64,000 bases of DNA. Origin: JBEKTY01 sp049515555. GTDB lineage: Bacteria; Planctomycetota; Planctomycetia; Pirellulales; Thermoguttaceae. Position numbers and translations under genes: made by a program. How positions within the stretch are numbered: position 1 is the stretch's first letter; each line of letters opens with the position of its first letter. The stretch spans positions 1 to 64,000 of the forward strand of contig JBEKTY010000040.1 in the NCBI GenBank assembly GCA_049515555.1. Reading direction: 5' to 3'. The notes below the pieces were generated by a model. The model saw nothing but the letters and a program-made list of their open reading frames with translations. It did not search any database and was not told the origin of the DNA. Shown here one piece after another: positions 34,708 through 41,495 of this stretch.

Positions 34708-35579
34708 TGCAGATTGCCGCGAACGCTCTGGTAACTGCCAACACGATCCTGTTAGTGGCAGTCGGCTTCGCGCTGATATTCGGGATAGTGCGATTCTTCC
34801 ATTTCGCCCACGGTATCGTCTTCACGGCGGGGGCATATCTGGCATTTGTATTTCATTCATGGGCAGGGCTGCCGCTGATTGCTGCGGTAATTATGGCAGT
34901 GGTTGGAGCCGCAGTCATTGGGTGCGCGATTGAGATTGCGGTCTATCGTCCACTGAGACGAAAAGCGGCTTCGCCTCTGATTCTACTCTTGGCCTCGCTC
35001 GGCGTGTACGTTGTGTTGCAGAATCTCATCTCGATTGTTTGCGGCGACGATACCAAGCAGTTGCGCTCTTCTGAAATCCCTGAAGCGATCAACATTCTGG
35101 GAGCAAGGATCACCTGGGTGCAATCGGCGATGATTGCTGTCACTGCGGTCCTGGTCGCAACTCTAGCCCTGCTCGTGCGGAAGACAAAGCTCGGACAGGC
35201 AATGCGGGCAGTGGCCGACGATCCGCAACTGGCCAGTGTTTCCGGGATCGAGAGCGATCGTGTTGTTGTGTGGACGTTGGCTATCAGTTCCGCTTTGGCC
35301 GCTGTGGCTGGAATCCTGGTAGCCCTCGATGTAGATATGACGCCGACGATGGGCATGAACCCATTGATGTTGGGCGTGGTCGCGGTCATCGTCGGCGGCG
35401 TCCGCGGTATTCCTGGGATTGTGCTGGCGGCGCTGCTCTTAGCCTGCGCCCAGCAGGCAACCGTCTGGGTGTTCGGCTCGGCTTGGCAGGATGCCGTGGC
35501 ATTTCTGGTCCTGCTCGTGTTCCTATTGGTTCGCCCGCAGGGGGTCTTGGGCGGAGGGGCGCAGAAAGCGATTGGTTGA
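34704..35579 (+). CDS. livH: Liv-type ABC permease (LivH-like)
   Basis: 291 residues with about eight hydrophobic segments. Family signatures are GFALIFGIVRFFHFAHG near the N-terminus, QAMRAVADDPQLASVSGI (cytoplasmic loop contacting the ATPase) and a C-terminal LVRPQGVLGG. The start ATG overlaps the upstream stop, with AGAGGTG nearby. It is one of two permeases of a complete HAAT transporter encoded in this operon. Substrate is inferred only from context; the symbol denotes family, not proven leucine transport. Confidence 0.9.
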   Translation: MMQIAANALVTANTILLVAVGFALIFGIVRFFHFAHGIVFTAGAYLAFVFHSWAGLPLIAAVIMAVVGAAVIGCAIEIAVYRPLRRKAASPLILLLASLGVYVVLQNLISIVCGDDTKQLRSSEIPEAINILGARITWVQSAMIAVTAVLVATLALLVRKTKLGQAMRAVADDPQLASVSGIESDRVVVWTLAISSALAAVAGILVALDVDMTPTMGMNPLMLGVVAVIVGGVRGIPGIVLAALLLACAQQATVWVFGSAWQDAVAFLVLLVFLLVRPQGVLGGGAQKAIG

Positions 35580-35632
35580 CAAATCCCATAGTGAGGGGTC
35601 GGTTGAGACTGTCGGTGAGTGGACGACAACAC

Positions 35633-36520
35633 GTGGAATACTTCCTTCATATTGCAATCCTGATCGGCATTTACCTCATCCTGGCAGCGGGGCTGAACCT
35701 GATTGCCGGGTACGCAGGATTGCTGTCGATCGCGCACGCGGCGTTCTACGGAATCGGGGCATACACGGCGGCATTGATGGCGTTGAACCTGCATAGCCCA
35801 ATGCTGGTTAATCTGGTCTGCGCCATCTTACTGGCTGGTGTGTTCGGAGCAGTCGTGGGGGTCCCATCGCTGCGAATCCGTGACGACTACTTCGTCATCG
35901 CCACCTTTGCCTTTCAGGTGATTGTGTTCAACGTGCTGAACAACTGGGTCTCCTTCACCGGCGGGCCGATGGGATTGCCAGGGATACCCCAGCCTGTTCT
36001 CTTTGGCTGGACGATTTCCTCGCACGCAGCGTTTCTTCTGCTTGTGGGTTGTTGCTGCGTGGCTATCTCGTTGATTTGCTGGCGCATCGTCAATTCGCCG
36101 TTTGGCCGCGTGCTCAAGGCGATCCGCGAGGACGAGGTTCTCGCGCAGGCCGCAGGGAAGGATGTTGCCAGGTATAAGGTGCTGGTGTTTGTGATCGGTG
36201 CTGCAATGGCCGCGGTGGCAGGAGTGTTGTATGCCCACTACATCAGCTTCATCGACCCTACCAGTTTTACAGTGATGGAGTCGATCTTTGTCCTCTCGGT
36301 TGTGATTATTGGCGGGGCAGGCAGCCTGTGGGGACCAATCGCTGGAGCTGTGGTGCTCGTGACGTTGCCCGAAGTGCTGAGGTTCATCGGTCTGCCTAGC
36401 GCGATGGCGGCGAACGTCAGGCAGATTCTCTACGGTGGGGCTTTGGTCGCCTGCATGATGTGGCGGCCCCAAGGGCTACTGGGCGGGTACACCTTCCAGA
36501 AGGGAGGAGCCCGACAATGA
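35633..36520 (+). CDS. livM: Liv-type ABC permease (LivM-like)
   Basis: 295 residues from the GTG at 35633, chosen because LivM homology (YFLHIAILIGIYLILAAGLN) begins there. Upstream in-frame GTG/TTG codons at 35591, 35603 and 35615 are alternatives and none has a convincing ribosome-binding site. GYAGLLSIAHAAFYGIGAY, GRVLKAIREDEVLAQAAG and the end RPQGLLGG are family features. Several membrane helices. It overlaps the LivG-like gene by four bases. Confidence 0.9.
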   Translation: MEYFLHIAILIGIYLILAAGLNLIAGYAGLLSIAHAAFYGIGAYTAALMALNLHSPMLVNLVCAILLAGVFGAVVGVPSLRIRDDYFVIATFAFQVIVFNVLNNWVSFTGGPMGLPGIPQPVLFGWTISSHAAFLLLVGCCCVAISLICWRIVNSPFGRVLKAIREDEVLAQAAGKDVARYKVLVFVIGAAMAAVAGVLYAHYISFIDPTSFTVMESIFVLSVVIIGGAGSLWGPIAGAVVLVTLPEVLRFIGLPSAMAANVRQILYGGALVACMMWRPQGLLGGYTFQKGGARQ

Positions 36521-37275
36521 GCGAGCCTTTGCTTGAAATCGACGGCCTGCGGAAGACCTTCGATGGAATTCTTGCCCTCGACGACTTCTCCTGCGGCGTG
36601 GGTGAGGGGGAAATCGTGGGGCTTATCGGCCCCAATGGCGCTGGCAAGACAACCTTGTTCAATGTGGCGACCGGCTTTCTCCGGCCGGACCGCGGGCGGA
36701 TCGCCTTCAAGGGGCGGCAGTTGCTAAACCTGCCGCCGTACCGGATCAGCCGCGTTGGGATCGCCCGGACTTTCCAGAACCTACGCCTGATCCGGCAGAT
36801 CAGTGTTTTTGAGAACGTCTTGCTTGCCTTCCCGGACCAGCCGGGGGAACGGCTGAGGAACGTCTTCTTCCGTTGGAAGACGAGCCAAACCCGAGAGGCT
36901 AGCAACCGGCGCTCGGCAATGTCCCTGCTGGAGGACGCTGGCCTGCCTGAGAAGGCGAACTATCCTGCCGAGGCGCTTTCCTACGGGCAACAGAAATTGC
37001 TGAGCTTGGTATGCTGCCTGGCGGCGGGCGCAGAGCTGCTGCTCCTGGACGAGCCCGTGGCTGGTATTGCACCGGCGATGATCGAGAAGATAACGGCGAC
37101 AATCCGGGACCTGCCCAAACAGGGAAAATCAATAGTCTTGATTGAGCACAATCTGAAGGCAGTGACGCGGGTCTGTGACCGGGTGATTTTCATGGACGCC
37201 GGCCGGAAGATCAGCGAAGGCACGCCGGAGCAGGTGCGGAACGATCCTCGGGTGATGGAAGCCTACATCGACTGA
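36517..37275 (+). CDS. livG: Liv-type ABC ATPase (LivG-like)
   Basis: 252 residues. Walker A GPNGAGKTTLFN, an LSYGQQKLL signature, Walker B LLLLDEPVAGI and the switch His in VLIEHNL are present. The long insert after Walker A containing ISRVGIARTFQNLRL is typical of LivG rather than LivF. GGGAGGAG 8 bases upstream of the ATG supports the start. It pairs with the LivF-like ATPase to power the transporter at the inner face of the membrane. Confidence 0.9.
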   Translation: MSEPLLEIDGLRKTFDGILALDDFSCGVGEGEIVGLIGPNGAGKTTLFNVATGFLRPDRGRIAFKGRQLLNLPPYRISRVGIARTFQNLRLIRQISVFENVLLAFPDQPGERLRNVFFRWKTSQTREASNRRSAMSLLEDAGLPEKANYPAEALSYGQQKLLSLVCCLAAGAELLLLDEPVAGIAPAMIEKITATIRDLPKQGKSIVLIEHNLKAVTRVCDRVIFMDAGRKISEGTPEQVRNDPRVMEAYID

Positions 37276-37287
37276 AGAGGCCCCACG

Positions 37288-37989
37288 ATGCTCCAAATCA
37301 ACGAACTTGAAACCGGCTACGGCCAAAAGCAGGTGTTGTTTGGCCTGTCGATCGAGGTCCGTCCTGGAGAGATCGTTGCTCTGATTGGTTCCAACGGGGC
37401 GGGGAAGTCAACGGTGCTGAAGGCAGTCTGTGGCTTGATCCCAGTTTGGAAGGGCGAGGTCCGATTCGAGGGCGTGAGGCTCAACGGCTCAACTCCCGCC
37501 AACAACGTCTCGCGAGGGGTCACTTTTTGCCCGCAAGGCAATCGCGTGTTCAGCAGCCTCACTGTCCTGGAGAACTTGGAAGTCGGCGGATTTCGGCTTC
37601 CAAAGAGGGAACTGCGGAACCGGATCGAAGAGATGTTCAGTATGTTTCCTATCTTGAAGGAACGGAAACGTCAGCAGTCAGGGCGGCTGAGCGGTGGCGA
37701 ACAGCAAATGTTGGCCTTGGCCCGGGCGCTAGTGCCGAAGCCCAAACTGCTCCTGCTTGACGAGCCCTCCCTGGGACTTTCGCCGAATTTGGTTAGCACT
37801 GTCCTTGAGAAGCTACGACAGGTCAACCAGGAGATTGGCGTTACCGTGGTGATCGTGGAGCAAAAAGTTCGGGAGGTCCTCGGGATTGCGCATCGTGCGT
37901 ACGGAATGCGCTTGGGAAAGATTGTGGTTGAAGGGGTCCCCGACGCAGTCTTGGCCGGCGATACGCTGAAGGAGCTGTTTCTGTGCTGA
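37288..37989 (+). CDS. livF: Liv-type ABC ATPase (LivF-like)
   Basis: 233 residues. Walker A GSNGAGKSTVLK, signature RLSGGEQQMLALARAL, Walker B LLLLDEPSLGLSP and VVIVEQKV are present. The start MLQINELETGYGQKQVLFG is typical of LivF. It begins 12 bases after the LivG-like gene and closes the nine-gene operon. No strong terminator is seen after it. Confidence 0.9.
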   Translation: MLQINELETGYGQKQVLFGLSIEVRPGEIVALIGSNGAGKSTVLKAVCGLIPVWKGEVRFEGVRLNGSTPANNVSRGVTFCPQGNRVFSSLTVLENLEVGGFRLPKRELRNRIEEMFSMFPILKERKRQQSGRLSGGEQQMLALARALVPKPKLLLLDEPSLGLSPNLVSTVLEKLRQVNQEIGVTVVIVEQKVREVLGIAHRAYGMRLGKIVVEGVPDAVLAGDTLKELFLC

Positions 37990-38456
37990 TGCAAATTCTG
38001 GCGAGTCGGCGATACAGCAGCTCGCTACAGGCGAGATTGGAATCGCCCTAAGGAAGCCCGAAATACGCTGGAGTACATGCAGGGGTCTGGCGGCAGCGCA
38101 AGTCATTTCACAGTTCGAACTTGTGGAAATGTCTCATCCGTCTCGAATTCAGGTGCCGGGGAGACACCGGGATCGGTCGCGGAGCGGAATGACGCCTCCC
38201 AGCAGGGCGGAAAAAAACACCTCGATTCGTCTCCGCGCGCCGACACTGGGGGCGCAGGACGCTGCGGCGAGTGTTATGCGCTTCGGTCACATCTCGCTTA
38301 CCCGTCAAGGAATCAGCCGCATCATGGTAAAATGCAGGCATCGGGACGGCCGGCAACGATTGCGAGCGCCCCGGCCAAACGGACCTGCGGGGGTTGCCGT
38401 TTCTGCCTTTCGGCAACGGCCCGCGCTCGATCCTGAACAGGAGAGGAGAGACGAAG
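37990..38456. other. Gene-free stretch after the peptide operon
   Basis: No reading frame here has convincing coding character or a start site. Short GC-rich self-complementary runs occur, but nothing with a T-tract that would mark a terminator. It separates the Liv-type genes from the AP2-domain gene. Confidence 0.5.
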
Positions 38457-38825
38457 ATGGTAACAGAGCAACCATGCCAGCGGTATTCCGGCGTCACCCG
38501 GCACGCGGGGAAGTGGCTCGTCAAGCTCCGGCATCGGGGCAAGGACGTGACCATCGGGCATTACGAAGACCCGGAAGAGGCCGCCGTTGCGGCCGACTTC
38601 ACGCGGTACATGCTGCTGGGGTTGAACCCGGCAAACTGGTACCACAACGTCGCACGGCCGAATTTCCCGCCGCGGCATCCCGGGGATGTGATCCGCGGAA
38701 CCGTTCTCCGGTGCCTGATGTCGGCCCAAGTGGTCCCGTTTGGGGTCCTCCTCCGCCACTTGGTGCAATATCGCGCCGTGCTTGAGCAGGATGCCGCCAG
38801 CGAGGCTTTGGGAGCGGGGCGGTAG
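38457..38825 (+). CDS. AP2-domain DNA-binding protein
   Basis: 122 residues. Residues 8-60 fit the AP2/ERF fold: YSGVTRHAGKWLVKLRHRG, then GHYEDPEEAAVAADFTRYML and an Asn near LNPANW. Bacterial AP2 domains usually occur in homing endonucleases or integrases; here there is no HNH partner, so a stand-alone DNA binder is likely. GGAGAG lies about 8 bases upstream of the ATG. The C-terminal 60 residues are unrecognised. It is monocistronic. Confidence 0.8.
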   Translation: MVTEQPCQRYSGVTRHAGKWLVKLRHRGKDVTIGHYEDPEEAAVAADFTRYMLLGLNPANWYHNVARPNFPPRHPGDVIRGTVLRCLMSAQVVPFGVLLRHLVQYRAVLEQDAASEALGAGR

Positions 38826-39015
38826 GCTGGTTGTTGCCGGCTGCCGGGCGTGATGGCTGCCAGCGTGACGGGCGGGCTAATGAGCTTTGAGCAGCTCTTC
38901 GACGCCGTCATGGGCGGTGGGTATGCGATGGCAGCCTAGTACGCAGCAGGGCAGAGATGCAGCATCCCACCACCACAATGTAGGGTTCTCGCGTGGTTTT
39001 GTGCCGCAAATCCAA

Positions 39016-39035
39016 TAAACACCAAAAGGTGTTTA
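39016..39035. repeat. Perfect palindromic hairpin, 8-bp stem, AAAA loop
   Basis: taaacacc and ggtgttta flank a four-A loop. A second, shorter inverted repeat (taacg/cgtta) follows within 10 bases. It lies in the 38826-39239 gene-free stretch and could be an operator or a recombination-related site. Confidence 0.6.
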
Positions 39036-39125
39036 CACTAACGTAACACGTTATTGTATAAGAGCTTATGGACTAACGAAAGGGTTGCTTGGCCAAGAAC
39101 TCGCCTTGACCGAATCACCAAATTC

Positions 39126-39153
39126 TTGACAATACCGCTACGAAGTCGATAAT
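39126..39153 (+). promoter_or_regulatory. Sigma70-type promoter for the NYN gene
   Basis: TTGACA and GATAAT with a 16-base spacer. Both hexamers match those of the integrase promoter at 44729-44757. It lies about 85 bases upstream of the NYN ATG. Confidence 0.65.
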
Positions 39154-39176
39154 TAAATGCGTGAGTAGACGACTCC

Positions 39177-39223
39177 CCGCCCCTTGTGGGCGGTTTGGCC
39201 GGCCTATATGACCGGCTCTTTTT
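39177..39223 (+). promoter_or_regulatory. Two leader hairpins, second followed by a T-run
   Basis: CCGCCC/GGGCGG (39177-39193) and GCCGG/CCGGC (39198-39216) are followed by TCTTTTT. Placed between the promoter and the NYN start codon, the second hairpin resembles an intrinsic terminator, so this may be an attenuator. Confidence 0.45.
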
Positions 39224-39239
39224 GTTCCGTCAGGTTGGA

Positions 39240-39905
39240 ATGCCCCAGATTGAGTCGGAACCACGGGTGCCTCCCCCAGCGCTGAAGCGGTCCATTGTCT
39301 ACATTGACGGCTTCAATCTCTACTACGGTGCTTTACGCGGCGGTCCCCACAAATGGCTGAATCTTGAGCGGTACTTTCGGCTCCTGCTTCCCAACGACAA
39401 CATCCAGAAGATTCGCTATTTTACCGCCAAAGTCATTGGGGAGGACGCAGCCAGACAAGGCACGTACCTTGCTGCCCTGGCAACCCTACCGCTTGTTGAG
39501 GTGATTCTCGGGAAGTTCAAGACAAAGCAAATTCAGGGGCTTTGCCCATCCTGTCCGCTTCCCAAGCCCCAGTTCTTTTCTACGCATGAAGAAAAACGCA
39601 CCGACGTAAACATTGCGCTGTGGATGCTGCATGATGCCCAGAAAGACTTGTGTGATCGCTTGATTCTCGTTTCTGGCGACTCCGATTTGGTTCCCGCCAT
39701 CGCAATGGTTAAGGAACACTATCCAGAAAAGACAGTCGTTGTCTACATTCCGGCCCGCAGCGTAATTCGGGGAGCTGCTGTCGAGCTTCGCAGCATTGCC
39801 GACAAAGACAAGACCCTTCCACTCCAAATGCTGCACGCCGCTCAGTTCCCACGGGAACTTACCGGCACTTCGGGGACCACAATAAGAAAGCCGGCAGAGT
39901 GGTAA
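39240..39905 (+). CDS. NYN-domain (PIN-like) putative ribonuclease
   Basis: 221 residues. Acidic motifs of the LabA/NYN family are SIVYIDGFNLYYG near the start, KRTDVNIALWML in the middle and LILVSGDSDLVPAI further on. A four-Cys-like CPSCPLP segment lies between the first two. NYN proteins are metal-dependent RNases. The start is chosen at MPQIESEP, though only a weak AGGTTGG lies upstream. The C-terminus is unremarkable. It stands alone, preceded by a promoter and two leader hairpins. Confidence 0.85.
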   Translation: MPQIESEPRVPPPALKRSIVYIDGFNLYYGALRGGPHKWLNLERYFRLLLPNDNIQKIRYFTAKVIGEDAARQGTYLAALATLPLVEVILGKFKTKQIQGLCPSCPLPKPQFFSTHEEKRTDVNIALWMLHDAQKDLCDRLILVSGDSDLVPAIAMVKEHYPEKTVVVYIPARSVIRGAAVELRSIADKDKTLPLQMLHAAQFPRELTGTSGTTIRKPAEW

Positions 39906-40031
39906 GCGTCGTGTGGCCGCCTTTTCCCATCACTCCGCGGAAATCCCGGCCAAACTGTACCCTACCCACCTCGGCTGACCAGCCGGTTTCGGCTACAATC
40001 CCACAAGCTGGGGGTCGCTCCCCTGGCTTCT

Positions 40032-40087
40032 GGTCTCGCCCGCGCGGAGCCGTTCCCCTATTCCTTTCGGCTCCCGTGGGCGGGACC
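40032..40087 (+). promoter_or_regulatory. Long imperfect hairpin in front of a ribosome-binding site
   Basis: About 20 bases on each side pair (40032-40052 with 40068-40087) with few mismatches, around a 15-base loop. It ends 20 bases before the ATG at 40108, just ahead of the AAGGAA ribosome-binding site. Confidence 0.6.
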
Positions 40088-40107
40088 GCAACAGAAGGAA
40101 TAGGATC

Positions 40108-40962
40108 ATGGCAAAGTCTGCTGCTGACCGCCACAAGGGGCTCAAGGAAATCGCCGACCAGTTGCGATCTTGCGACGATGAAGGCCCCAAGTTGGCCGGG
40201 GTCTGTGTTCCGCTGTTGGCAAGAGCGCGGAAGTTGGCTGCCTTCGAGGGAGAGCGATACGCTAAGGTGCGTACCGCGCTGGACCGCTGGCGGGAGCATA
40301 AGAAGAACGCGGTTTTCTGGGATGAGGTGGTGGGGACCGTGCGGCTAGAGGGTCAAAACGATCCCCATGCCCCGCACGTCATCACCTTCCAGCGCGTGGT
40401 GTCCGCACTGTGGCCCGACCTGGCTGATTATGTTGAGGACACCATTACCATCGGCGGCAAGGCGCGCCCGCACCACACCGGCAAGTGCGACGTTCACTTG
40501 TGGTGCCAGTGGCGTGAGGCCAAGGACCGACTCGCCGAACTGATTGAAAGCATTGCCGGAAGCAAACCCGGCGGCGCAGCGACCGATCAGGTGGCCCAGG
40601 CAGCGAAGCCGCCCAAAACGATAACCGAGCCCCCGGCGCCCCCCGCCAAACTTCTTGCGTCTTGGGGCGAGATTCTGGAGGCCCTGGGATTGAAGAAAAA
40701 AGATCGGAACAAAGTTGCTCGGCTGAATAGAACCCGTGGCGGACCGATAAAGCCAGGCAAGAAGGGGCAACAGCCAATCGTTGACCATGCGGAGTTGCTT
40801 GAATGGTGGAATCGGCTGACGATCGAATACGAAGTTGGGGAGAACAGAAGACGCGATGCCAAGCCAACAGCAGCCGCGAGTCATGAACACGGCCGGGATG
40901 GTGTAGTGCTCCCTGACATTGGCGGTAGCGAGCGAAAACGAAGGGCAGACCGAAAGCCCTAA
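40108..40962 (+). CDS. Hypothetical protein, element core region
   Basis: 284 residues, soluble and basic. The N-terminal 150 residues are helical with TFQRVVSALWPDLADYV; a Pro-rich linker (KTITEPPAPPAK) follows. A helix-turn-helix-like C-terminal part contains SWGEILEALGLKKKDRNKVARLN, and the tail is charged. AAGGAA lies 9 bases upstream. It precedes the HTH and prim-pol genes and may be a DNA-binding regulator, which is inference. Confidence 0.65.
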   Translation: MAKSAADRHKGLKEIADQLRSCDDEGPKLAGVCVPLLARARKLAAFEGERYAKVRTALDRWREHKKNAVFWDEVVGTVRLEGQNDPHAPHVITFQRVVSALWPDLADYVEDTITIGGKARPHHTGKCDVHLWCQWREAKDRLAELIESIAGSKPGGAATDQVAQAAKPPKTITEPPAPPAKLLASWGEILEALGLKKKDRNKVARLNRTRGGPIKPGKKGQQPIVDHAELLEWWNRLTIEYEVGENRRRDAKPTAAASHEHGRDGVVLPDIGGSERKRRADRKP

Positions 40963-41009
40963 CCTCGTCAACGTGCCGAAACATACCGAAACGTCGTCAA
41001 GTTCTCTCT

Positions 41010-41051
41010 GCCATGTTGCTCCCTATGAGCTTAGGGAGAACACAACATGGC
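41010..41051 (+). promoter_or_regulatory. Hairpin sequestering the start codon of the HTH gene
   Basis: GCCATGTTG (41010-41018) pairs with CAACATGGC (41043-41051) and CTCCCT (41019-41024) with AGGGAG (41033-41038), around an 8-base loop with a 4-base bulge. The right arm contains both the ribosome-binding site and the ATG of the 41047 gene. Confidence 0.75.
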
Positions 41052-41241
41052 ACTTCTATACGGGGAAGAAATCGACCAGCGGTTGAACTGGCCCCTTGGC
41101 AGGGCTGAACGGCTGGCACGTCAACGGCGATTGCCCTACGTCATGCTGCCGGATGGTTCAATCCGGTTCAAGTGGGAAGAAATCGAACCCCTCGTTCTTG
41201 CGGTTCCAGCCGCGGTTACTCCGCAAGGAGGCGCTCGGTGA
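41047..41241 (+). CDS. Excisionase-like HTH protein
   Basis: 64 residues. It begins MALLYGEEIDQRLNWPLGRA, and the sequence RRLPYVMLPDGSIRFKWEEI fits the winged helix of MerR-type excisionases. Such proteins bend DNA at att sites and bias the integrase to excision. GGGAG is about 9 bases upstream, but both this site and the ATG are held in a hairpin. It overlaps the next gene by four bases. Confidence 0.7.
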   Translation: MALLYGEEIDQRLNWPLGRAERLARQRRLPYVMLPDGSIRFKWEEIEPLVLAVPAAVTPQGGAR

Positions 41242-41495
41242 GACACCCCGTTGAACCCGCCCCGCGTTTCGGCTCGATCATCGACGGCGAGACCCTCCCT
41301 CTACGCGAAGCCGCCCGGCGCATGGGCTGGCAACGTCGCATGATGGCCGATGTGCAGCGTCTGGGGCTTCGCGTGGTCACTATCGGCCGCATGAAATACA
41401 CCACCGGCGGGTGGGTCCGCCAATTCGTCGAGGGGCTGGCCCAGCAGCAGGCCCAGCCGGGCGACGGCAACGAGAAGGACCAAGCCAATGCCTGA
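41238..41495 (+). CDS. Second small DNA-binding protein
   Basis: 85 residues from a GTG that overlaps the upstream stop, with AAGGAGG 5 bases before it. The core, GETLPLREAARRMGWQRRMM, looks like a helix-turn-helix, and YTTGGWVRQFVEGL follows. Similar small proteins pair with prim-pol genes in planctomycete islands as far as I recall. It overlaps the prim-pol gene by eight bases, so the three are one unit. Confidence 0.65.
   Translation: MRHPVEPAPRFGSIIDGETLPLREAARRMGWQRRMMADVQRLGLRVVTIGRMKYTTGGWVRQFVEGLAQQQAQPGDGNEKDQANA

Noticed and set aside
29004..37989. Ordinary branched-chain amino acid uptake operon
   Set aside because: The permease and ATPase genes fit, but the two radical SAM genes and peptide gene are fully integrated by overlaps, so a plain Liv operon does not explain the locus.
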